Shown: piece by piece, positions 1 through 6,833 of the stretch | Position numbering within the stretch: the first letter of the stretch is position 1 | Layout: each line of letters starts with the position of its first letter | From: Nitrospira sp. | GTDB lineage: Bacteria; Nitrospirota; Nitrospiria; Nitrospirales; Nitrospiraceae | Length of the DNA: 11,500 nt | Direction: 5' to 3' | NCBI GenBank assembly: GCA_025935475.1 | Contig: JAICVE010000056.1 | Span: forward strand, 1 to 11,500 | Translations under genes and position numbers: made by a program | The notes under the pieces: model-generated | The model's database searches: none | What the model was told of the DNA's origin: nothing | The model's input: the letters and a program-made list of their open reading frames with translations, nothing else

Positions 1-353
1 CCAAGGTCGAACAACACGCCGTGCACTTCGGGAATGCCCCGTTCCACCAAAATTTGCTTTAATTCCATGAAATGCGCCTTGACCAGAATTGCTCGGTTTC
101 CGAAGCTCTGTAGTTCCCGCCGGCCGGCATTGATTGCTTGGATATCTCGGTCGATACCAAGAACAATCCCGTGGGGTTGGCTGACTCGAAGAATTTCCTT
201 GGCATGCCCACAATATCCCACTGTGCAATCCACGTAGATACCGCCGGAGTGTGGCTGCAGCCAGTACAGGACTTCCGAAGGCATAACGGGCAAGTGGGCA
301 CGACTATTACTGTTCTTATCGAACCCAGTTTCACCCACAATCTCCCACGCCAC
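1..353 (-). CDS. rsmH: 16S rRNA (cytosine1402-N4)-methyltransferase RsmH, N-terminal part (cut by the left window edge)
   Basis: RsmH uses S-adenosylmethionine to methylate N4 of C1402 in the decoding centre of 16S rRNA. About 117 codons are visible, roughly a third of the usual length of just over 300. They show the family opening HLPVM-x-SEVLYWL (residues 20-31), the SAM-binding motif I as D42-C-T-V-G46-Y-C-G-H50, and LGIDRD (65-70) for the ribose-contacting acid. Most members read GxGGH where this one reads GYCGH, a small deviation. The start is uncertain. GTG at 353 is the furthest upstream start in frame (a TGA follows further upstream) and lies 5 bases after a -10 hexamer, so a leaderless mRNA is possible. 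GTG at 338 is an alternative, with GGGAG only 3 bases before it. No mraZ lies upstream, unlike in the common dcw cluster. The family call is firm; the exact start is not. Confidence 0.88.
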   Translation of the reverse strand, partial: MAWEIVGETGFDKNSNSRAHLPVMPSEVLYWLQPHSGGIYVDCTVGYCGHAKEILRVSQPHGIVLGIDRDIQAINAGRRELQSFGNRAILVKAHFMELKQILVERGIPEVHGVLFDL

Positions 354-358
354 GGCGG

Positions 359-386
359 AGTATACTCCTCGGCGTCACATTGTCAA
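359..386 (-). promoter_or_regulatory. Near-consensus sigma-70 type promoter of rsmH
   Basis: On the minus strand, TTGACA (381-386) and TATACT (359-364) are separated by 16 bases. The -35 is a perfect match and the -10 matches five of six. Predicted transcription would begin around 352-353, at or next to the GTG proposed as the rsmH start. This is the best promoter-like sequence in the window. Confidence 0.7.
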
Positions 387-411
387 TAAAAAATTCGAGG
401 ACTTACAGGTT

Positions 412-429
412 TTTTCGAGCTGTCGAAAA
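412..429. other. Perfect 7-bp palindromic hairpin between asnS and rsmH
   Basis: TTTTCGA (412-418) and TCGAAAA (423-429) form a perfect 7-bp inverted repeat around the loop GCTG. It sits between the asnS stop codon and the rsmH promoter. It could be part of a termination region or an operator. Its role is unknown. Confidence 0.35.
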
Positions 430-448
430 TGGCCGCATTTTGGGCGGC
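424..448 (-). terminator. Possible weak terminator downstream of asnS
   Basis: On the minus strand, GCCGC (448-444) and GCGGC (436-432) form a GC-rich 5-bp stem with a 7-base loop, followed by CATTTTC. The stem is short and the T run is interrupted, so this is only a candidate intrinsic terminator separating asnS from rsmH. Confidence 0.25.
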
Positions 449-509
449 AAAAATGAGCTGACGATGAGAGATTCTTGGCCGATGGACGGCGGAAAGGAGC
501 GTTTGAAGG

Positions 510-1802
510 TCAGGGATACAGCTTGTATAGCATCCGTGGAAATGGAATCGTTTCCCGGACATGCTCTAATCCGCAAATCCAGGCGACAGCACGTTCAATG
601 CCCATCCCAAATCCGGCATGTGGAACCGATCCAAACTGACGAAGATCCAGATACCACTTAAAAGCATCTTCTGGAAGGTGGTGTTCCTGTAAACGCGCCC
701 GTAACAACTCCACATCGTGGATGCGTTGCCCTCCACCGATGATCTCTCCGTACCCTTCAGATGCCAATACGTCCATGCACAGTGCGAGATCCGGACGTGC
801 CTCGTCAGGCTGCATGTAAAATGCCTTGAGCGCAGTCGGATACCGATGGATGATGACTGGCCGATCGAAGTGTTGCGAGATAATGGTTTCTTCATCGCCT
901 CCGAAGTCATCGCCAAGCTGCGTGGGATTATTTTTTTGCTGCAAGAGTCGGATCGCGTCTTCATAGGTCAGCCGAGGAAACGGCGGCTTCACCGCTTCCA
1001 GTTTTACAATATTGCGCTCGAGCACAGCGAGTTCTTGTTTTCTCGTTTCGAGGACTCGCTGTATGATGTACGTCAAAAATTGCTCCGCGAGCTCCATCAT
1101 GTCCGCCAGCTGTGCGAACGCGACTTCCGGCTCGACCATCCAGAATTCCATTAAATGGCGGCGTGTCTTCGATTTTTCAGCACGAAATGTCGGACCGAAA
1201 CAATACACTTTGCCGAATGCAGCGGCGGTGGCCTCACTATAGAGCTGGCCGCTTTGCGTCAGATATGCGGTTTCGTCAAAGTATTGCGTCTGAAAGAGCG
1301 TCGTAGTGCCTTCACAGGCGTTCGGCGTGAAGATCGGCGCGTCGACGAGAATGAATCCCCTCTCGTCAAAGAAGTTTCGTGAGGCCCGAATAATCTCGTG
1401 CCGAATGCGCAGGATGGCGTGCTGCCGGTGCGAGCGTAGCCACAGATGCCGGTGCTCCATCAAGAAGCCGACACCATGTTCCTTGGGCTGGATCGGGAAT
1501 GGCCGCGCGATCTGCAACGCCTCGATGCGAGTGACGTCCAGCTCATAGCCGCCTGGCGCACGATGGTCCTGTCGAAGCTGTCCGGTGATGATCAACGATG
1601 ATTCCTGGGTCAGACCGGCCGAGACCGAGAACTGGTCATCTCCGACGGTTTTCTTGCTCACGATCGCCTGCAGATCGCCGGTGCCATCCCGAATGGTCAA
1701 GAAATGAAGCTTCCCGCTATCGCGGCGACTCCGCAGCCATCCACGAATAATCACTTCCTGCCCCACATGCAGTCCCACCGCATCAATCATGATGACCGGC
1801 AT
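510..1802 (-). CDS. asnS: Asparaginyl-tRNA synthetase
   Basis: A class IIb aminoacyl-tRNA synthetase that charges tRNA-Asn with asparagine in the cytoplasm using ATP. The 430 residues cover an N-terminal OB-fold anticodon-binding domain (about 14-105) and a catalytic core. The core has motif 1 near GFILVDAPIFTP (149-160), the Asn-type stretch LTQSGQLYSE (181-190), motif 2 with FRAEKSKTRRHLMEF (206-220) and motif 3 GFGMGIERAVAWICG (397-411). The AEKSKTRRHL sequence and the length of about 430 separate it from the longer bacterial AspRS. ATG at 1802 is chosen because AGGAGG sits 8 bases upstream; an in-frame upstream start at 1820 has no comparable ribosome binding site. It lies upstream of rsmH on the same strand but is separated by a 156-base gap with its own promoter, and is divergent from the gene at 1927. 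Confidence 0.96.
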   Translation of the reverse strand: MPVIMIDAVGLHVGQEVIIRGWLRSRRDSGKLHFLTIRDGTGDLQAIVSKKTVGDDQFSVSAGLTQESSLIITGQLRQDHRAPGGYELDVTRIEALQIARPFPIQPKEHGVGFLMEHRHLWLRSHRQHAILRIRHEIIRASRNFFDERGFILVDAPIFTPNACEGTTTLFQTQYFDETAYLTQSGQLYSEATAAAFGKVYCFGPTFRAEKSKTRRHLMEFWMVEPEVAFAQLADMMELAEQFLTYIIQRVLETRKQELAVLERNIVKLEAVKPPFPRLTYEDAIRLLQQKNNPTQLGDDFGGDEETIISQHFDRPVIIHRYPTALKAFYMQPDEARPDLALCMDVLASEGYGEIIGGGQRIHDVELLRARLQEHHLPEDAFKWYLDLRQFGSVPHAGFGMGIERAVAWICGLEHVRETIPFPRMLYKLYP

Positions 1803-1810
1803 CCGAACGT

Positions 1811-1816
1811 CCTCCT
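1811..1816 (-). promoter_or_regulatory. Ribosome binding site that fixes the asnS start
   Basis: AGGAGG on the minus strand lies 8 bases before ATG at 1802. This is a full anti-16S match and favours the 430-residue reading over the in-frame start at 1820. Confidence 0.8.
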
Positions 1817-1841
1817 GCATCAGCCAGATCCTGAGCCTGGC

Positions 1842-1870
1842 AGCCTAGCGGATTGCCCCTCTGCATTCAA
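1842..1870 (-). promoter_or_regulatory. Candidate asnS promoter
   Basis: On the minus strand, TTGAAT (1865-1870) and TAGGCT (1842-1847) are spaced by 17 bases. The spacing is ideal but the -10 is poor, and no better candidate is visible in the 124-base divergent gap. Low confidence. Confidence 0.25.
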
Positions 1871-1891
1871 GAACACGAAGTTGCAGGATTG

Positions 1892-1920
1892 TTGACAAGG
1901 AACCTCCGTGAGATAAGAAT
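1892..1920 (+). promoter_or_regulatory. Candidate promoter of the repeat-tailed secreted protein
   Basis: A perfect -35 TTGACA (1892-1897) is followed after 17 bases by AAGAAT (1915-1920), a four-of-six match to the -10 consensus. Transcription would start about 7 bases later, on or beside the A of the ATG at 1927. No Shine-Dalgarno sequence precedes that ATG, so the message may be leaderless. Confidence 0.4.
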
Positions 1921-1926
1921 CACGCT

Positions 1927-2931
1927 ATGCAAACCTCTCCGTTCCTGTGTAAGGAAGTGCTGGTCGCCTTTGTGGCTGTGACTGTCGCGGTAATGTTGCC
2001 GCAACTCACTGCCTCCGCGGCATCGACCATCTACTATTGTCCCGACAAAAAAGGAGATCAGCAGTATTCGGCACAATCAGGGCCCGGCTGCATACCGCTG
2101 GTGGACAAGAAAACTGAGCGCCCGGACGGCATGCCCCAGCAACATTTTCAACCAGACAACCTACAGAAGGACGTTTCAACATTTCTCACCCGCTATCAGA
2201 AATTCCTCGACTGCTGTAAGACAGACTTGAACGAGCTTCGCGAACTCGAGGAGATGGCCGACGATCTCGACCAGTTGCTGGCCTCAGCCCAAGCCAATCT
2301 GTCGAACTATTCGCTCGCCTCGAGAGGGATCATGCTTCGAGAGCTTATTCCCAGAGTCGCCAGAGCCAGAAGTGATCTCAAAGTCCTGCATGCGCGTCTC
2401 GAAAAGATCAACGAGCTCTCCAGCCGCCGCGATCAGCTTGACTTCGAAGATGCAGGACGGAACGCTCAAACCATTCGTGACTTGCAGGAGTCGATCGAGC
2501 GGGATATTCGCGCCCCGAAATTGCCGGGAAGCGCGAAAACGGGAACCGCCATCGGCGCGGCTCCCGCAGCTGGGCCGGTAATTGGTCGCAGCCCCAAGAC
2601 GGGAACGGAGATCGGACAAGAAGGCGTCACAGGTCACGACATCGGCGCGACGCCGAGAAACAGCCGAGACATCGGAGGCAGCGGACCCTCGGGATTCGAG
2701 ATCGGGGCGACGGGCCGAGCAGGTCCTGCGATCGGAGAGTCGACACTCAACCAGGAGTCCTCTTCCAACGTGGGCTCAACGCTTCAGCGATCAACGGTGG
2801 GGTCCAGCATTTCCGATTCGAGCGTCGGCTCTAACATGAATTCCTCGACTGTCGGGTCGAGCATGCAGGATACATCGGTAGGATCGTCGTTGGGCGGGTC
2901 GTCGGTCGGCTCGAGCTTGCCAAGCCGTTAG
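1927..2931 (+). CDS. Secreted protein with DUF4124-like N-terminus and two C-terminal tandem-repeat families
   Basis: I do not recognise this 334-residue protein as a named family. Residues 1-31 look like a signal peptide with a hydrophobic core (11-28) and an A-S-A cleavage motif (29-31). The mature start (about 34-60) has IYYC-x-D-x-x-G-x-x-x-Y and a second Cys at 55, resembling the DUF4124 pattern of exported proteins. Residues 80-195 are charged and helical, probably coiled coil, with a CC pair at 96-97. The tail has seven decapeptides ending in IG at exactly 210, 220, 230, 240, 250, 260 and 270. It then has six nonapeptides with VGS/VGSS starting at V282, 291, 300, 309, 318 and 327. IG and VGS codons differ between copies, suggesting selection on the protein rather than recent slippage. 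It ends convergently with the lipoprotein gene. The start is the only upstream ATG that keeps the signal peptide, but it lacks a Shine-Dalgarno sequence. Secretion is likely; function is unknown. Confidence 0.85.
   Translation: MQTSPFLCKEVLVAFVAVTVAVMLPQLTASAASTIYYCPDKKGDQQYSAQSGPGCIPLVDKKTERPDGMPQQHFQPDNLQKDVSTFLTRYQKFLDCCKTDLNELRELEEMADDLDQLLASAQANLSNYSLASRGIMLRELIPRVARARSDLKVLHARLEKINELSSRRDQLDFEDAGRNAQTIRDLQESIERDIRAPKLPGSAKTGTAIGAAPAAGPVIGRSPKTGTEIGQEGVTGHDIGATPRNSRDIGGSGPSGFEIGATGRAGPAIGESTLNQESSSNVGSTLQRSTVGSSISDSSVGSNMNSSTVGSSMQDTSVGSSLGGSSVGSSLPSR
2527..2736 (+). repeat. Seven coding decapeptide repeats (x7-[AVEDI]-I-G type)
   Basis: Thirty-base units encode ten residues ending in IG, at residues 210 to 270 with no slip in register. 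The residue before IG is small or acidic (A, V, E, D, D, E, A) and the linker between IG pairs is rich in G, P, T, S and charged residues. The unit DNA sequences have diverged, so this is an old coding repeat. Confidence 0.85.
2764..2928 (+). repeat. Six coding nonapeptide repeats (S-[ST]-V-G-S-S type)
   Basis: Twenty-seven-base units encode Ser/Gly-rich nonapeptides with V-G-S at residues 282, 291, 300, 309, 318 and 327, up to the C-terminus. The register changes from 10 to 9 residues directly after the decapeptide block. The VGS codons vary (gtgggctca, gtggggtcc, gtcggctct and others). Confidence 0.85.
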
Positions 2932-2970
2932 CCGTCTTCCTTCCGAACGAAATGCCTTCCTCCCTTGGAA

Positions 2971-4035
2971 TCAGCCCGCCATGTTGTGTGTGAGTGAGGG
3001 CATCGGCTCCCAGGTCTCTCCGCCATCGCGGCTTCGATAGAGGCCGCTGCCGTTCGTGCCGGCGTAGAACACATCCGGATCCATCGCACTTTGAGCAATC
3101 GACCGGATGTTGGTGCTGGCAAATCCTTTATTCAGCGTTCTCCAGGTCATCCCTCCGTCATCACTTCGGTGGACGCCGTCCCGCCCCGTGATATAGATCG
3201 TGCCTTTTTTGCTCCGGTCTAAAATCATGGCCATGATCATCTGATCGGAGAGCGATTCCCCGATCCTCACCCAGGACTTCCCCTCATCTGTGGTTTTGAA
3301 GAGGCCCGCGAGGGTTGCCGCGTAGACGGTTTCGGGCTCAAACGGATCGACGAGGATGGACGTGACGTTCAACGCGCGGGAGCTCTTGATCATTTCAGGC
3401 GGCACCAATCCGTTATTGACCTTATCCCAATGCCCGCCTTCGTTCACCGTCTTGTAGACGCCTCCGCTGGTGCCGGCATAGAGAATGGCCGGCCGTGTCG
3501 GGTCCATGCAGAGGGTCACGACCATGAGCACCTCCTTCATCCCTTCCATCCTTTTGGTCCAACTTCCGCCGCCGCTCTTCGTCTCAAAAATCCCCATCGT
3601 CGTTGCCACGAACATGTGATTGCTGTCGTACGGATCGAAGACGAACTGATTGACAACCGAAGAAATGGTCGCATCGTCCAATCCGGTGCGCATGGAGACC
3701 CACCGCTGTCCGCCGTCATAGCTCTTGTAGACCGCGTCGCCCTTCGTCCCTGCATACACGGTGGCCGGATACGAAGGATCGACCGCCATGGCAATCACAC
3801 GGGAATGGCTCATTCCCTTCGAGATGTTGGTCCATGTCCGACCGCCATCCCGGGACTTGTAGATGTAATCGTTGGTCGTCACATACATGATGTCCGGATT
3901 TTTAGGATGGAGCTGAATGACGACGATCGGCTCGCTGCGATCACAACCGAGCAGACCAACCTGAAGGACCAGCAATCCGACAGCGGCCCATCGCGTCAGC
4001 CACGTACGGCGTCGATGGATGCCGTCGCCATTCAT
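2971..4035 (-). CDS. Asp-box (BNR/YCF48-like) seven-bladed beta-propeller lipoprotein
   Basis: A 354-residue lipoprotein of unknown substrate. A basic N-terminus (R8-R10, R15) and a hydrophobic stretch (17-29) lead to a lipobox LLGC with the lipidated Cys at 31. The next residue is Asp, which in enterobacteria keeps a lipoprotein in the inner membrane. Seven Asp-box-type motifs (S-x-D-x-G-x-T-W) occur at about 61-68, 105-112, 154-159, 197-203, 249-255, 291-298 and 335-342. They are separated by DP-x-x-P-x-x-x-Y-A-G-T blade strands, as expected for seven propeller blades. Sialidases use this fold, but I see no clear sialidase catalytic set, and YCF48/VPS10-like scaffolds share the repeat. Assembly or sensing at the membrane is more likely than glycoside hydrolysis. 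Its ATG overlaps the yajQ stop as ATGA, so translation is probably coupled. It is the last gene of the cstA-yajQ operon. Confidence 0.88.
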   Translation of the reverse strand: MNGDGIHRRRTWLTRWAAVGLLVLQVGLLGCDRSEPIVVIQLHPKNPDIMYVTTNDYIYKSRDGGRTWTNISKGMSHSRVIAMAVDPSYPATVYAGTKGDAVYKSYDGGQRWVSMRTGLDDATISSVVNQFVFDPYDSNHMFVATTMGIFETKSGGGSWTKRMEGMKEVLMVVTLCMDPTRPAILYAGTSGGVYKTVNEGGHWDKVNNGLVPPEMIKSSRALNVTSILVDPFEPETVYAATLAGLFKTTDEGKSWVRIGESLSDQMIMAMILDRSKKGTIYITGRDGVHRSDDGGMTWRTLNKGFASTNIRSIAQSAMDPDVFYAGTNGSGLYRSRDGGETWEPMPSLTHNMAG

Positions 4036-4529
4036 CGATAATTGGTAAACTGCAAGTCGATGCCGAAGTCCTTCCCTCGCAGAAAGGCGATCGCCGATTG
4101 CAGTTCGTCCTTGCTCTTGCTCAAGACCCGTACCTGCTCCCCCTGGATTTGGGCTTGTACCTTTAACTTTGAATCCTTGATCGACTTCGAAATCTCTTTC
4201 GCTTTCTCTGAGGCCAGACCGCTCTGAATCTTTGCCACCTGCCGCACGGTGCCGCTCAGTGCGGGCTCGATGGCCCCGTGGCTAAACGCTTTCAATGACA
4301 CACCGCGCTTTACGCATTTCGCGTTGATGATCTCTTGCACTGCCCTCAACTTATATTCGTCGTCAGACAGGACAACCAATTCCTTTTCTTTTTCTTTCAG
4401 GCTGATGTCGGTTTTTGAGTCCTTAAAATCAAATCGCTGCCTAATTTCCTTGGTGGCCTGATCAAGGGCATTCTTCAATTCCTGCATGTTCACTTCCGAC
4501 ACGATATCAAAGGAACATTGGTCAGCCAC
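4032..4529 (-). CDS. yajQ: YajQ family (UPF0234) nucleotide-binding protein
   Basis: A cytoplasmic 165-residue protein, matching the usual length of about 163. The family signature is clear: SFDIVSEV (6-13), EIRQRFDFKDSKT (28-40), a long central helix region, QGEQVRVLSKSKDELQ (128-143) and the closing LQFTNYR (159-165). YajQ proteins bind nucleotides. A Xanthomonas homologue (XC_3703) is reported to bind cyclic di-GMP and act with a transcription factor, and E. coli YajQ binds ATP/GTP and tRNA; which applies here is not visible. The start is GTG at 4529, preceded by GGAGGT 5 bases upstream. It follows cstA by 18 bases and overlaps the propeller lipoprotein gene by 4 bases, so the three genes are one transcription unit. 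A PilZ gene lies about 3 kb away. Confidence 0.95.
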   Translation of the reverse strand: MADQCSFDIVSEVNMQELKNALDQATKEIRQRFDFKDSKTDISLKEKEKELVVLSDDEYKLRAVQEIINAKCVKRGVSLKAFSHGAIEPALSGTVRQVAKIQSGLASEKAKEISKSIKDSKLKVQAQIQGEQVRVLSKSKDELQSAIAFLRGKDFGIDLQFTNYR

Positions 4530-4547
4530 GTCACACCTCCGCGTTGT

Positions 4548-6569
4548 TCAGCAACACCCTGTGCCATGCGGCAGCCGGAAACCGGCGTCGTCCTGTGTGA
4601 CCGTCGCGTGCAGATTTCCAGCCGAACCGCCTCCGGCCATGACGACAATCTCACTACTTGTAAAGGGCCGTTTTTGGATGAGATATCCGTACCATTGCCT
4701 GGCGCTGTCGCTCAACACCACCAATCCCAGAATCGCAACAATCGCCACCAACGCGGCGTCGAGATACAGGGCAAGCGCTTGACCATCGGCAAAGGTTCCA
4801 GCCGTTGCCACGAACAATCGGAACATCTCATAGGAGCCCGTGAGCGTAATAAAGCCGACAAAGACCATGGGCAGCGCGGTAATCCAGAGGTACTGGGATT
4901 TTTGCATTTTGATCAGGACCGTCGTGCCGATACAGAGAGCGAGCGTCCCCAATAATTGGTTGGCGGCACCAAACATCGGCCAGATTGTGGAAATGCTGCC
5001 CGTCGCAATCAGAGACGCCCAGCCGCCGACGACAACGCCGCTGCTGATCAACACTCCTGGCAGCCAATTCAATTGGCGGAACGATGGTGAAATACGCCCT
5101 GCCATTTCCTGAATCAGGTACCGTGCAACGCGGGTCCCTGTGTCGATGGTGGTCAAAATGAACAACGCCTCGAAGAGCAGCGCAAACTGGTACCAGTAGG
5201 CCATTAATCCCGCCATTCCGGGCAACGCCGAAAAGATCGAGGCCATTCCTACCGCGAGGGAGACGGCACCGCCGGGCCGGCCGGCGACCTCGACCTCAAC
5301 CAGCCGTGACAGCTCGGCGATTCGGAGCGGCGGGAAACCCATGGCCGCGAGCGCATCGGATGACAATGTCGTATTGATGGAGAAATAGTCGCCTGGCAAG
5401 AGCACCGTGGCTGCCACCAATGCCATCACTCCCACGAAGCTCTCGAGGAGCATGGCCGCATAGCCCACGAGCGCCTGTGATTCCTGCTCAATCATTTTCG
5501 GCGTCGTGCCGGAGGAGACTAGGGCGTGGAAACCTGAAACCGCCCCACAGGCGATGGTAATAAAGAGAAACGGAAATACGGTGCCGGGAATGATCGGGCC
5601 TCCGCCGTCCGCAAACGTCGTCATGCGGGGCATTTGGATAGTCGGCGCCAGCGCGATGACGCCGAATCCCAGAAGGAACACGACGCCAAGCTTCATAAAG
5701 GTCGAAAGGTACCCTCGGGGCACTAAGAGCATCCAGCCGGGCAACACAGAGGCAAGAAAGCCGTAGCCCGCAAGCAGCCAGACCAAGGTCGATCGCTCGT
5801 ACTCGAACCAGGTCGCATACGAAGACTGGGCCACGATACGGCCCAGCAGCACGGCGATGATCAACAATGCCACACCAAGGAACGAGATCTCCGCGATAGC
5901 ACCCGGACGGAACTTCTGCAGATAGAACCCCATGAAGAAACCGATAGGGATCGTCATCGCGATGGTGAATGTCCCCCAGGCATTGTGATAGAGCGCGTTG
6001 ACAACGGCAAATCCGAGTCCCGCCAGCGCCACCACGACAATAAAGAGGACAGCCAACGCTGTCGCTGTGCCTGTCACAACGCCCAACTCGTCGCGAGCGA
6101 TTTCCGGAAGTGATCTCCCATTTCGTCGCATCGACGCCACGAGGATGACGAAATCCTGGACCGCTCCCGCCAGCACCGCGCCGATCACCAACCAGAGAAA
6201 CCCGGGAAGAAATCCGAATTGCGCCGCCAGGACTGGTCCGAGTAAGGGGCCGGCTCCCGCGATAGCCGCAAAGTGGTGACCGAAGAGGACGATACTATTC
6301 GTCGGATGGAAATTCACCCCGTCGTTCAGACGCACGGCCGGAGTGATGCGTTGATTATTGAGTTCGATGACCCTCGAAGCGATCCATCGGCCGTAGAAGC
6401 GATAGGCCAGCACATAGAGGCAGGCTGCGGCGACCACCAGCCACAGCGCATTCACCTGTTCATGGGGAGACACGAGACCGGCGACAATGGCAAGCGCGCC
6501 GGCACCCAGAAGAGCCACCAATCCCCAACTCAGGAGCTTGAGCGCGGACATGGCGAGCCATCCTAGCAC
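4548..6569 (-). CDS. cstA: CstA family peptide/pyruvate transporter (carbon starvation protein A)
   Basis: An inner-membrane transporter of about 673 residues with roughly sixteen or more hydrophobic segments. CstA/BtsT proteins import peptides or pyruvate, mostly under carbon limitation. Diagnostic stretches are the FYGRWI opening after the first helices, the GHHFAAIAGAGPLLGPVLAAQ loop, GAVLAGAVQDFVIL, a central SGFHALVSSGTTPK stretch, and the late TIDTGTRVARYLIQE and WPMFGAANQLLGTLAL stretches. Length is slightly below the E. coli CstA size of 701. The protein ends in Cys-Cys, which is unusual to my eye. GTG at 6569 is preferred because AGAGG lies 6 bases upstream; GTG at 6575 and ATG at 6551 are alternatives. 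It heads the operon with yajQ and the lipoprotein. The small YbdD/YjiX partner often found beside cstA is not here. The divergent 36-residue membrane ORF at 6943 does not resemble it. Confidence 0.95.
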   Translation of the reverse strand: MLGWLAMSALKLLSWGLVALLGAGALAIVAGLVSPHEQVNALWLVVAAACLYVLAYRFYGRWIASRVIELNNQRITPAVRLNDGVNFHPTNSIVLFGHHFAAIAGAGPLLGPVLAAQFGFLPGFLWLVIGAVLAGAVQDFVILVASMRRNGRSLPEIARDELGVVTGTATALAVLFIVVVALAGLGFAVVNALYHNAWGTFTIAMTIPIGFFMGFYLQKFRPGAIAEISFLGVALLIIAVLLGRIVAQSSYATWFEYERSTLVWLLAGYGFLASVLPGWMLLVPRGYLSTFMKLGVVFLLGFGVIALAPTIQMPRMTTFADGGGPIIPGTVFPFLFITIACGAVSGFHALVSSGTTPKMIEQESQALVGYAAMLLESFVGVMALVAATVLLPGDYFSINTTLSSDALAAMGFPPLRIAELSRLVEVEVAGRPGGAVSLAVGMASIFSALPGMAGLMAYWYQFALLFEALFILTTIDTGTRVARYLIQEMAGRISPSFRQLNWLPGVLISSGVVVGGWASLIATGSISTIWPMFGAANQLLGTLALCIGTTVLIKMQKSQYLWITALPMVFVGFITLTGSYEMFRLFVATAGTFADGQALALYLDAALVAIVAILGLVVLSDSARQWYGYLIQKRPFTSSEIVVMAGGGSAGNLHATVTQDDAGFRLPHGTGCC

Positions 6570-6575
6570 AAACAC

Positions 6576-6580
6576 CTCTT
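6576..6580 (-). promoter_or_regulatory. Ribosome binding site favouring the GTG start of cstA at 6569
   Basis: AGAGG on the minus strand lies 6 bases before GTG at 6569. The alternative ATG at 6551 has only AGGAT at a longer spacing, and the GTG at 6575 would directly abut this site. Confidence 0.5.
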
Positions 6581-6657
6581 GGTCCGGAGCCTGCGGCTCG
6601 CGTGAAAGTGAGGGATGGCGTCAAGACAATCAGCGGCGCGGGAGAGCCCCTGAGTGG

Positions 6658-6694
6658 ATGCCTCGCACGTCTGGCTCAGAGATCGGCGAGGCAT
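6658..6694. promoter_or_regulatory. 9-bp perfect inverted repeat upstream of cstA
   Basis: ATGCCTCGC (6658-6666) and GCGAGGCAT (6686-6694) are perfect inverted copies 19 bases apart. It lies about 90 bases before the cstA start. It could be a dimeric regulator site or a leader hairpin of the cstA message. Confidence 0.4.
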
Positions 6695-6734
6695 GTCGTT
6701 AGATTAATTCCTGACGCATCCCTCTGACGGGGGA

Positions 6735-6765
6735 GGAAATTCTCGGCAACATGCGGGAATTTTCC
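6735..6765. promoter_or_regulatory. Long imperfect hairpin in the cstA / mini-ORF intergenic region
   Basis: GGAAATTCTCG (6735-6745) pairs with CGGGAATTTTCC (6754-6765) around the 8-base loop GCAACATG. It has a single bulged base, and as RNA read from the plus strand one U-G pair. This is the strongest hairpin in the non-coding stretch. No T run follows, so it is not a typical intrinsic terminator. Confidence 0.4.
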
Positions 6766-6833
6766 GCTCGTTTCGTTGCCGGAAGGTCGTACGAACTCGT
6801 TGCATAGCTTTACCAGAACGCATTGCGACAGAA

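Noticed and set aside
717..1154. A 145-codon plus-strand frame inside asnS
   Set aside because: It is antisense to the catalytic core of AsnRS, with no supporting signals.
2932..2970. Convergent gap between the repeat protein and the propeller gene, searched for a bidirectional terminator
   Set aside because: No stem of useful length and no T run was found in the 39 bases.
2971..4035. Annotation of the propeller lipoprotein as a sialidase
   Set aside because: Asp boxes are shared by many non-enzymatic propellers, and I do not see a convincing catalytic Arg triad/Tyr/Glu arrangement.
3430..4041. A 203-codon plus-strand frame opposite the propeller lipoprotein
   Set aside because: It is antisense to a gene with a lipobox and seven Asp boxes. 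Its composition is His/Arg-rich, with no ribosome binding site or motif.
4518..4955. A 145-codon plus-strand frame opposite the 3' end of cstA and the start of yajQ
   Set aside because: It is antisense to two firmly identified genes, and its translation looks random.
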